From Eggerthella sp. CAG:368 (GTDB lineage Bacteria > Actinomycetota > Coriobacteriia > Coriobacteriales > Eggerthellaceae), in assembly GCA_000434775.1 (NCBI GenBank), contig FR895482.1:102126-117713 (forward strand): DNA of 15,588 nt, written 5' to 3'. The notes under the pieces were generated by a model. It did not search any database. It was not told the DNA's origin and worked only from the letters and a program-made list of their open reading frames with translations. Below are positions 8,727 to 14,635 of this stretch, piece after piece (the first letter of the stretch is position 1; each line of letters opens with the position of its first letter). The position numbers were made by a program, and so were the translations under genes.

Positions 8727-8771
8727 TCCCACTTCATCCCCCCCTTCTCCCCCATTTTGCCCCACCTCCCA
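8727..8771 (-). promoter_or_regulatory. Putative MraZ-binding repeats (TGGGN, 10-base period)
   Basis: On the minus strand TGGGG at 8764-8760 and TGGGG at 8754-8750 are followed by GGGGG at 8744-8740, each separated by five bases. This is the TGGGN-N5-TGGGN layout known from E. coli MraZ sites. Further TGGG copies are out of phase: 8771-8768, 8731-8728 (30 bases from the one in the promoter spacer at 8701-8698). The block lies roughly 20 to 60 bases upstream of the -35 element of mraZ. The known MraZ specificity plus the adjacent mraZ gene make autoregulation the natural reading; whether it represses or activates from here cannot be told. Confidence 0.6.
8738..8770 (-). other. G-quadruplex-capable motif upstream of the mraZ promoter
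   Basis: The minus (non-template) strand has four consecutive G-runs of 3, 4, 5 and 7 bases (8770-8768, 8763-8760, 8753-8749, 8744-8738) with loops of 4, 6 and 4 bases. This satisfies the usual G3+N1-7 rule for an intramolecular quadruplex. It overlaps the MraZ repeats, so the G-richness may simply reflect those sites. Confidence 0.5.
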
Positions 8772-8846
8772 AAACCGCACAAAACCATTTCCACAAGATA
8801 TAGAATTTCAGAAAAGGAATGGTCTATATATTGATTTAGAACAAGG

Positions 8847-8861
8847 TGGGAGGAAGTGGGG
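8847..8861 (+). promoter_or_regulatory. Second, inverted pair of TGGGN repeats
   Basis: On the plus strand TGGGA (8847-8851) and TGGGG (8857-8861) are separated by five bases, the same spacing as the MraZ repeats near mraZ but in opposite orientation and about 80 bases further upstream. No gene on the plus strand follows. It could be a distal MraZ operator allowing a loop with the proximal block, or chance in a G-rich stretch. Confidence 0.35.
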
Positions 8862-9016
8862 AGAAAATGAAGGAGTCTTCACAAAGCGAAGAAATTTCGA
8901 TTTAGCACTGAAACCTCTGCATTAGTTTCTCCTCAGCTTTAAGTTCCTTGAGGGTGTACGCAAAATATTCCCTAGCCAATAGAGCTCTCCCTACCCAATA
9001 AGACAGGAGGCTGCGC

Positions 9017-9035
9017 AAAAAAAAAGGGGGGGGGG
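9017..9035. repeat. A9G10 homopolymer junction
   Basis: On the plus strand nine A (9017-9025) are directly followed by ten G (9026-9035). Runs of this length are prone to slipped-strand mispairing and also to sequencing error. The site lies 81 bases beyond the xerD stop and about 310 bases upstream of the mraZ promoter. Confidence 0.9.
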
Positions 9036-9069
9036 AACCGAGAAGAAGTTCAAGAGCAAGAATGCCCCC
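9017..9069 (-). terminator. Possible intrinsic terminator of the pyrG-xerD unit
   Basis: In the minus-strand transcript a G5 run (9069-9065) can pair with the C10 run (9035-9026), which runs directly into nine U (9025-9017); GAAC/GTTC can pair inside the loop. A GC stem before a U9 tract resembles a rho-independent terminator, but the loop is long (about 30 bases) and homopolymer pairing is easy to obtain by chance. Confidence 0.35.
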
Positions 9070-9115
9070 GCACAAATGACTGAAAATGATTTAGGCAATA
9101 TAAAAAGCCACGACG

Positions 9116-10012
9116 TTACTTTCCACGAGGATGTGCCGCAAGATATTCCTCTTTTACATGAATCATTTGTATATGCGTATACATCTGAGTCGTTGATATA
9201 TCGGAGTGTCCCAGCATTTCTTGGATAGCACGCAAATCCGCCCCACCCTCAATGAGATGAGTGGCGAATGAATGACGCAGCGTATGAGGATGAAGGTTCT
9301 TCACCCCGATAGTTAACCCCGCCTTCGCGACTATCGAATGAACGCTTTGACGCGAAAGTCGTGCACCTCGAGCATTGAGAAAAACAGCATTGGTTGCGCC
9401 GCTGTAAGGTTTTAGTAGCTGAGAGCGCACTTCTTCCAAATAACGACCAAGCCTTAGAAGCGCACAACCCGAAAGTGGAACAAGGCGCTCTTTCCCGCCC
9501 TTTCCCCGAATAAATAAATAGCCTTCGTCGACATTCACTTTATCGACATCAAGTCCAACAAGCTCGCTCACGCGCAGACCGCACCCATAAAGGACTTCCA
9601 TAATAGTGGCATCACGTTTTTGCAGAACAGTTGACTCTTTCATGGAATCAAGCACTGTGTTTATTTGCTCTATAGATAAAACATCGGGAAGAAGTTGGGG
9701 CTTTTTAGGGAGAATGATTGTTTCGGTCGGATTGTTCGAGCAATATCCCTCCCTCACCAAAAAGCAATGGTACCCCTTAAGAGAAGAAACCTTGCGCTCT
9801 ATAGTCGATGAAGAAAGTTTCTTGTCATTGAGCAAATACTCCTCAAAAGCAACAACGTCTTCACGCGTTATTTCTTCAGGGCTGGTTATTGATCGTGCAG
9901 AAAGAAATTCTTGATAATCCAGAAGATCGCGCTTATAGGCAGCAACGGTAAGCGGGGAAGATCCCCGCTCAACCGCCATAAAGGCAAGATACTCTTTGTA
10001 GTAGTGAGCCAT
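9116..10012 (-). CDS. xerD: Site-specific tyrosine recombinase XerD
   Basis: XerD acts with XerC at the chromosomal dif site to resolve dimers before division. The protein has 298 residues, as in E. coli XerD, with an N-terminal SAM-like core-binding domain (about 1-87) and a C-terminal catalytic domain. All catalytic residues are present: R147 in GCGLRVSEL, K171 in RGKGGKER, H243 and R246 in HTLRHSF, H269 in LGHSDIS and nucleophile Y278 in QMYTH. Each is one residue lower than in E. coli XerD, an almost gapless match. It starts 14 bases after the pyrG stop with only a weak ribosome-binding site (GGG in GGGCTAAAAG), so it is probably cotranscribed with pyrG. XerC or a lone actinobacterial Xer is possible by sequence, but context and length favour XerD. 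There is no sign of a mobile element, so it is not a phage integrase. Confidence 0.92.
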   Translation of the reverse strand: MAHYYKEYLAFMAVERGSSPLTVAAYKRDLLDYQEFLSARSITSPEEITREDVVAFEEYLLNDKKLSSSTIERKVSSLKGYHCFLVREGYCSNNPTETIILPKKPQLLPDVLSIEQINTVLDSMKESTVLQKRDATIMEVLYGCGLRVSELVGLDVDKVNVDEGYLFIRGKGGKERLVPLSGCALLRLGRYLEEVRSQLLKPYSGATNAVFLNARGARLSRQSVHSIVAKAGLTIGVKNLHPHTLRHSFATHLIEGGADLRAIQEMLGHSDISTTQMYTHIQMIHVKEEYLAAHPRGK

Positions 10013-10026
10013 CTTTTAGCCCAGAA

Positions 10027-11631
10027 CTACTTCTTTTGATTGTTTGCTGCCGCCTTAACAAACCCTATGAAAAGAGGATGTGGATTAGTGGGACGACTCT
10101 TAAACTCAGGATGACCTTGACTTGCTAAAAACCACGGATGGTCGGGAATCTCAATCATTTCCGTTAAACGGCCATCGGGAGAAAGTCCCGAAACACGAAG
10201 GCCGGCAGAAGTTAGCGTGTCACGATAGGCATTGTTAACTTCATAACGATGCCTATGACGCTCGTAGATAATCTCTTCACCATAAACCTGATATGCCAAA
10301 GAATCCTTATCAAGTTTGCAGGGGTAGGCGCCTAAACGCATCGTTCCGCCCTTGTCTTCAATGTCTTCCTGCTCTGGCATAAGATCAATTACCGTATAGT
10401 CGGCATTTTCATCAAACTCAGCCGATGTTGCTCCTGTTAAATGAGCAACATTGCGTGCATATTCACACACCGCCGCCTGAAGTCCCAAACAAATGCCCAA
10501 AAAGGGAACGTTGTTCACACGGGCGTAATGTGCAGCCTCTATTTTCCCTTCGAAAGCGCGCTGACCAAATCCACCAGGAACTAAGATTCCGTCCATTTTT
10601 CCAAGCATTTCTTCGGCATTGTCAGCATTAAGCTCTTCACCATCAACTAAACACACATTGACATGGACACCATTAGCTACACCGGCATGACCCAATGCTT
10701 CAATAATGGAAAGGTATGCATCGGGAAGGCTAACATATTTCCCAACAACTGCAATAGATACTTCCCCTTCACATTCGTCCGCTTCTTTTAAGAATGTTTT
10801 GATTGGAGCTAAATCAATCTGAGGAGTATCAAGACCAAGACGATTCAGAACCTGAACATCAAATTTCTGGTCAAAAAGCGAGAGTGGAACTTCATAAATT
10901 GAAGGGGCATCGATACAAGAAAGGACATCTTCAGGAGCAACATCGCAAAAGAGGGCTATTTTTTCACGAACTCCATCTGAAATATCATGATCAGAACGAC
11001 ATACGATGAAGTCCGGCTGAACACCCAAAGAACGCAATTCCTTTACGCTATGCTGGGTTGGCTTCGTCTTAACTTCGTGAGCAGCAGCAATATACGGAAC
11101 TAAGGTTACATGAACAAAACAGACATCTTCATTGGGGCGCTCTTTATTGAATTGACGAGCTGCCTCAATAAAAGGAAGTGATTCAATGTCACCAATGGTG
11201 CCACCGATTTCCGAAATCACGATATCGGCACCTGACTGATCTGCAATACGACGCAACCGCTCTTTGATAGCTTCGGTTACATGAGGAATAACCTGTACGG
11301 TTCCCCCCAAAAAATCGCCACGGCGTTCACGCGCAATCAAACTTTTATAGATAGAACCCTGAGTAAAGTTTGATTCACGAGAAAGATTCTCATCGATGAA
11401 TCGCTCGTAATGCCCAAGGTCAAGATCGCCCTCATGCCCATCTTCGGTTACGAAAACTTCTCCATGTTGAAAAGGAGACATTGTTCCAGGATCAACGTTG
11501 AGATATGGATCCATTTTTTGCATTGTTACCTTATATCCGCGAGCCTTAAGCAAATGACCCAACGAAGCAGCGGTAATACCTTTACCGAGAGAGGAAACAA
11601 CGCCGCCGGTAACAAAAATATGCTTTGCCAT
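10027..11631 (-). CDS. pyrG: CTP synthase PyrG (glutamine-hydrolysing)
   Basis: PyrG converts UTP to CTP with ATP and glutamine in the cytosol. The 534 residues are the usual length. The N-terminal synthetase domain begins KHIFVTGGVVSSLGKG (3-18, P-loop) and contains KMDPYLNVDPGTMSP (39-53), DGHEGDLDLGHYERF (64-78), SEIGGTIGDIES (140-151) and KTKPTQHSV (188-196). The C-terminal class I glutamine amidotransferase domain has the oxyanion glycines PGGFG (352-356), nucleophile C381 in LGICLGLQ, and the H507/E509 pair in GHPEFKSRP. The ATG at 11631 has AAAGGAG four bases upstream, the strongest ribosome-binding site in the window. xerD follows after 14 bases. The 5' region contains a strong hairpin with a T-tract (11675-11714), so transcription may be controlled by attenuation. 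Confidence 0.98.
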   Translation of the reverse strand: MAKHIFVTGGVVSSLGKGITAASLGHLLKARGYKVTMQKMDPYLNVDPGTMSPFQHGEVFVTEDGHEGDLDLGHYERFIDENLSRESNFTQGSIYKSLIARERRGDFLGGTVQVIPHVTEAIKERLRRIADQSGADIVISEIGGTIGDIESLPFIEAARQFNKERPNEDVCFVHVTLVPYIAAAHEVKTKPTQHSVKELRSLGVQPDFIVCRSDHDISDGVREKIALFCDVAPEDVLSCIDAPSIYEVPLSLFDQKFDVQVLNRLGLDTPQIDLAPIKTFLKEADECEGEVSIAVVGKYVSLPDAYLSIIEALGHAGVANGVHVNVCLVDGEELNADNAEEMLGKMDGILVPGGFGQRAFEGKIEAAHYARVNNVPFLGICLGLQAAVCEYARNVAHLTGATSAEFDENADYTVIDLMPEQEDIEDKGGTMRLGAYPCKLDKDSLAYQVYGEEIIYERHRHRYEVNNAYRDTLTSAGLRVSGLSPDGRLTEMIEIPDHPWFLASQGHPEFKSRPTNPHPLFIGFVKAAANNQKK

Positions 11632-11674
11632 AATTCTCCTTTACTCCATATCTCAAGAGGGTAGCTCAAACAAT

Positions 11675-11714
11675 AAAAAAGCGCTCAAAAACGAAATCTC
11701 GCTTTCAAACGCTT
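11675..11714 (-). terminator. Strong intrinsic terminator hairpin between nadK and pyrG (nadK terminator or pyrG attenuator)
   Basis: In the minus-strand transcript AAGCGTTTGAAAGCGA (11714-11699) pairs over 16 positions with 11694-11679 around a GATT loop, then T residues continue to 11675. Four of the pairs are G-U, which would be A-C mismatches on the other strand, so the structure is specific to minus-strand RNA. It ends about 43 bases before the pyrG ATG, and I see no convincing promoter in that gap. Confidence 0.8.
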
Positions 11715-11785
11715 GTCAATTCTACCGCAATCCTTCTTTTTGCTGCGTTAATTCTATGTTTCGAAATGCCTTCACTGACTATCCT

Positions 11786-12673
11786 TTACCTAAAGAACAC
11801 CTGCGAGGCATGTGTGTAGAATGTCTCAGGTTTATAACGCAGAAGAACGGTCGGATCTTCGCCCGTAGAAACGACAACCCTACATATTGGCTTTTCCATT
11901 TCTATTAATTCACCATCAATAAACATGCTCGCTTGTCTGTTGGCGCTTGATGCACAAAGAAAAACTTCCGCAACATCGGAAGGAGCCGTAAGAATAGGGC
12001 GAGAATGAAGCGAATGTGGCGCAATAGGGACAATAATTAACCCTCCATACATTGGCGTTACCAAAGGACCTCCCAACGAAAGGGCATAGGCCGTTGAGCC
12101 TGTCGCGGTGGCAACAACCAAACCATCTCCGCGAACGTCAGCAACTTTAGCCCCATCCACCGAGTATGAACAGTCGATAATTCTGCCCTGTGCTCCACGG
12201 GCAAGAACCATTTCATTCAAAGCAAAGAAACGATGGGAGCTATGCGAAGGAATTTCATCATCAATACCACCGCCCTCTTCCCCTTCGAGGAAAACGTCAA
12301 TGACTAAATTGGTTCGATGCTCTTCTATTATTTCACCCGAAAGTGCAGCGGCAACAATAGGAACTACCCCTTCAGCATTTGAATTCGCCATAAATCCCAA
12401 ATTTCCAAAGTTGATTCCTAATATTGGAATGCGACGATACTTGATTTGCGCCGCCGTCCTTAGAATGGTTCCATCGCCCCCTAAGACCACCGCCAAATCA
12501 AAAGAATCGATATCGCTGACCTTTTCCTGTTTTGTAATTTCAGTAGAAGAACGAAGATCGTCCGTGTCGTAAACCGCATATTCAATGCCCTGAGAAGCAA
12601 GAAATGCTTCGAGAACCAAAGCAGCTTCAATTGCTTTTGTGTTGTAATTATTGCGAACTATCAAAACACGCAT
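11786..12673 (-). CDS. nadK: NAD kinase NadK
   Basis: NadK phosphorylates NAD to NADP using ATP or polyphosphate in the cytosol. The 295 residues show the family signatures: the GGDGT motif at 65-69 in AVVLGGDGTILRTA, NFGNLGFMA (88-96), LNEMVLARG with the conserved N153-E154 pair (152-160), and the glycine-rich RGDGLVVATATGSTAYALSLGGPLV (181-205). The C-terminal strand-rich part has PIAPHSLHSRPI (216-227). An acidic, glycine-rich insertion EGEEGGGIDDE (130-140) falls in a loop that varies in the family. The ATG at 12673 has AAGGAA about eight bases upstream. It diverges from murJ, and pyrG lies 154 bases downstream on the same strand; recN, often next to nadK, is absent. Confidence 0.95.
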   Translation of the reverse strand: MRVLIVRNNYNTKAIEAALVLEAFLASQGIEYAVYDTDDLRSSTEITKQEKVSDIDSFDLAVVLGGDGTILRTAAQIKYRRIPILGINFGNLGFMANSNAEGVVPIVAAALSGEIIEEHRTNLVIDVFLEGEEGGGIDDEIPSHSSHRFFALNEMVLARGAQGRIIDCSYSVDGAKVADVRGDGLVVATATGSTAYALSLGGPLVTPMYGGLIIVPIAPHSLHSRPILTAPSDVAEVFLCASSANRQASMFIDGELIEMEKPICRVVVSTGEDPTVLLRYKPETFYTHASQVFFR

Positions 12674-12708
12674 GTGTTTTTCCTTACTATTAGTAGTTAA
12701 ACAACCTG

Positions 12709-12716
12709 ATTATAGT
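12709..12716. promoter_or_regulatory. Overlapping divergent -10-like hexamers between nadK and murJ
   Basis: The minus strand has a perfect TATAAT (12714-12709), which would give nadK a leader of about 30 bases with its ribosome-binding site. The plus strand has TATAGT (12711-12716), suitably placed for murJ but leaving a leader of only about ten bases. Neither has a clear -35 element at 16-18 bases. The two hexamers share four bases, so both promoters could hardly be occupied at once. Confidence 0.4.
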
Positions 12717-12732
12717 CAAAACGTGAGGATCT

Positions 12733-14355
12733 ATGGCGAACGACTCTAGCAGCTCCATCTTAAAGAACACAAGTCTTATCACACTTGCGACCCTCGGTTC
12801 ACGCGTAACCGGGCTTCTTCGCACCTGGGCTATGGCTTTTGCGTTGGGCAACACTCTTCTTACTTCGGCTTACCAAATTGCCTACAACCTTCCTTCAATG
12901 ATCTATGATCTTGCCGTAGGTGGCGTTTTAGCAACCGCCTTTCTCCCTCTTTACTTACTCCAAAAAGAAAAGGAAGGAGATAAGGGCGCGCAAAAATTCT
13001 CTTCCAATATTTTAAGTATCACATTGATTATTTTGGGCGTATTAGCTCTTCTCTGTTCCATTTTCGCCCCAGCAGTTATTGAAACTCAAACATTCACTGT
13101 TGAAAGCGGATCAAGTAAAGATCTTTCGATCTTTTTCTTCCGCGTTTTTGCTATACAAATTTTATTCTATGGTCTTGGTGCTGTTATCACGGGAATACTG
13201 AACGCAGAACGTGTTTTCCTAATCCCCTCCCTTGCTCCTGTCATAAATAACGTTGTCGTAATCGTAACGATGTTTGGTTTTGTTCCTCTTTCCACATGGA
13301 ATGCAGAATTCGCTATGTGGTGGCTAGCCATTGGAACCTCTTTAGGAGTTCTGGTTCAGTTCGGAATCCAGATTCCAGCCCTCATAAAACGTGGATTTAA
13401 ATACAGCCCTCATGTCAATTTGCACGACCCTATGCTTAAAGAAGCACTGAAGGTTGCTTTACCCATGTTCATCTATATCGCAGGAACGATGATTACCTTT
13501 AGTTGTCGAAATGCATTCTCGCTCGACGCAGCAGCAAACGGGCCCTCAACCCTTAATTACGCATGGACCTGGTATCAGCTACCTTATGGAATTATCGCGG
13601 TATCGGTTTCGACCACCATGCTTACTGAGCTTTCCGACTGTGCCGCCCGAGAAGATTGGAGGGGTTTTAAGCACTTTATCAAAACGGGTCTGCGTTCAAC
13701 ATTTTTCTTGATTATTCCCCTTGCTGCTATGGTTGGCGGCTTGGCACTTCCTCTCATGCAGCTTTTCCAGGCGGGCGCATTTTCCTCAGAAGATACCTTA
13801 ACGGTAAGCATGGTTCTTTCGGTTTGGACTTTGAGTTTGCCCTTCTATGCTGGCTATATGTACATGTATCGCGTATTTGCCGCCCTTCGTAAGTTCACAC
13901 AATTCGCACTTATCGATATTGCACTCCGCATTGTGCAGGTGTTTTTCTATTATCTTCTCTGCCAGCCTGATGCTTTAGGTGTTGCCGGTATTCCCGTTGC
14001 AGATATTTTCTTCTATGTAATCATGTTTGCTGTGTGTGTTCTGCTCGTTAAAAAACATGTCGGGGATTTTGGAATTGGCGGAACCATTAACCTGTTCTTT
14101 AAAGTATCTATAGCAAGCATCATTGGAGGAGCAATTGTAGTCACCCTCTCTACCTTCGCTCAGCAACTAATGCCAAGTTCAGGAGCTTCGGTGATTCTTT
14201 TTGCTCTCTTAATTATTGCGGTGGCAGGAAGCGTTGGCTTAATTGTTTCATTTGCCCTTTGTAAACTCTTTAAAATATCAGAGTTTGAGATACTTTCCAG
14301 AATAGGTAGAAAGGTTCTTGGTGTGTTCCGAAGAGGATCAAACACAGAAGGATAA
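12733..14355 (+). CDS. murJ: MurJ/MviN-family lipid II flippase (divergent)
   Basis: MurJ moves lipid II across the cytoplasmic membrane. The 540 residues form about 14 hydrophobic helices of the MOP exporter superfamily. The N-terminus (LGSRVTGLLRTWAMAFALG, about 21-39) matches the E. coli SRVLGFARD region, keeping R24 and R30 (E. coli R18 and R24), followed by YNLPSMIYDLAVGGVLATAFLP (51-72). By eye, E. coli D39 corresponds to S45, R52 to Y58, and D269/R270 to W278/T279, so several charged cavity residues are replaced. There is no C-terminal pseudokinase extension as in mycobacterial MviN. GAGG lies four bases before the ATG at 12733; stop codons are tandem (TAA TAA). It is the only plus-strand gene fully in the window. 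A role in exporting another polyprenyl-linked glycan is possible, but the location near cell wall genes favours lipid II. Confidence 0.85.
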   Translation: MANDSSSSILKNTSLITLATLGSRVTGLLRTWAMAFALGNTLLTSAYQIAYNLPSMIYDLAVGGVLATAFLPLYLLQKEKEGDKGAQKFSSNILSITLIILGVLALLCSIFAPAVIETQTFTVESGSSKDLSIFFFRVFAIQILFYGLGAVITGILNAERVFLIPSLAPVINNVVVIVTMFGFVPLSTWNAEFAMWWLAIGTSLGVLVQFGIQIPALIKRGFKYSPHVNLHDPMLKEALKVALPMFIYIAGTMITFSCRNAFSLDAAANGPSTLNYAWTWYQLPYGIIAVSVSTTMLTELSDCAAREDWRGFKHFIKTGLRSTFFLIIPLAAMVGGLALPLMQLFQAGAFSSEDTLTVSMVLSVWTLSLPFYAGYMYMYRVFAALRKFTQFALIDIALRIVQVFFYYLLCQPDALGVAGIPVADIFFYVIMFAVCVLLVKKHVGDFGIGGTINLFFKVSIASIIGGAIVVTLSTFAQQLMPSSGASVILFALLIIAVAGSVGLIVSFALCKLFKISEFEILSRIGRKVLGVFRRGSNTEG

Positions 14356-14577
14356 TAAGAACTCAACTGAATCACCCTGCCTTGACTATCAACTTCAATA
14401 ATAGAATCTTGTGATATACCTGAAACAAGGAACAGAGAATGGTGCTGTGGTTAAACCTAACCATATCTAACAAAAAGGATGTAGGAAAATAAATATTGAC
14501 GTCAGCAAATCTCAATCATATCTAAATGAGCCGTGAGAATAGTCAATACAACTCTAATCTACAACTCATAATTATAG
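14356..14577. other. Intergenic stretch between convergent murJ and map
   Basis: No gene or clear murJ terminator is visible. A 6-bp hairpin TGGTTA-AACC-TAACCA (14448-14463) lacks a T-tract. A promoter-like TTGACG-N17-TATCTA on the plus strand precedes a frame of about 33 codons that runs into the map terminator; I do not regard it as a gene. Confidence 0.5.
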
Positions 14578-14609
14578 AAAAAAGGGTTTGCAGATTAACC
14601 TACAAACCC
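14578..14609 (-). terminator. Intrinsic terminator of map
   Basis: In the minus-strand transcript GGGTTTGTAG (14609-14600) pairs with CTGCAAACCC (14593-14584), a 10-bp stem with one G-U pair and a 6-base loop, followed directly by six T (14583-14578). It lies 27 bases after the map stop. The plus strand has a mismatch in the stem and no T-tract, so it serves map only. Confidence 0.88.
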
Positions 14610-14635
14610 AATAGGACTAATTCTTAAAAGTTGCT

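Larger units (their letters stand above)
8710..9115. other. Intergenic region between xerD and mraZ
   Basis: These 406 bases hold no gene I can support. Contents from right to left in the direction of dcw transcription: a possible xerD terminator (9017-9069), the A9G10 homopolymer junction (9017-9035), about 150 bases of ordinary composition (8870-9016), the inverted TGGGN pair (8847-8861), an AT-rich stretch (about 8775-8840) with no convincing promoter, and the proximal TGGGN/G-quadruplex block. The minus-strand frame 8899-9090 is open for 63 codons but has no ATG or GTG start with a ribosome-binding site near its 5' end (see findings). Confidence 0.6.

Noticed and set aside
8529..8925. Plus-strand open frames across the mraZ promoter and start
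   Set aside because: They translate the C-rich complement of the TGGGN block into Pro/Ser-rich sequence and have no ribosome-binding site.
9116..10012. Tyrosine recombinase as an integrase of a mobile element
   Set aside because: It matches XerD length and catalytic spacing, and the neighbours are all core genes without attachment-site repeats.
11714..11719. Perfect TTGACA on the minus strand upstream of pyrG
   Set aside because: No -10-like hexamer lies 16-18 bases downstream; that position is inside the hairpin stem and loop.
12108..12572. Plus-strand open frame of 154 codons inside nadK
   Set aside because: It is antisense to a gene with all NAD kinase motifs and has a low-complexity composition without recognisable domains.
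14448..14463. Hairpin downstream of murJ as its terminator
   Set aside because: The stem is only six base pairs and mostly weak, with no following T-tract on either strand.
14484..14624. Possible promoter TTGACG-N17-TATCTA with a 33-codon plus-strand frame after murJ
   Set aside because: The -10 match is poor, the frame has no ribosome-binding site and it runs through the map terminator.
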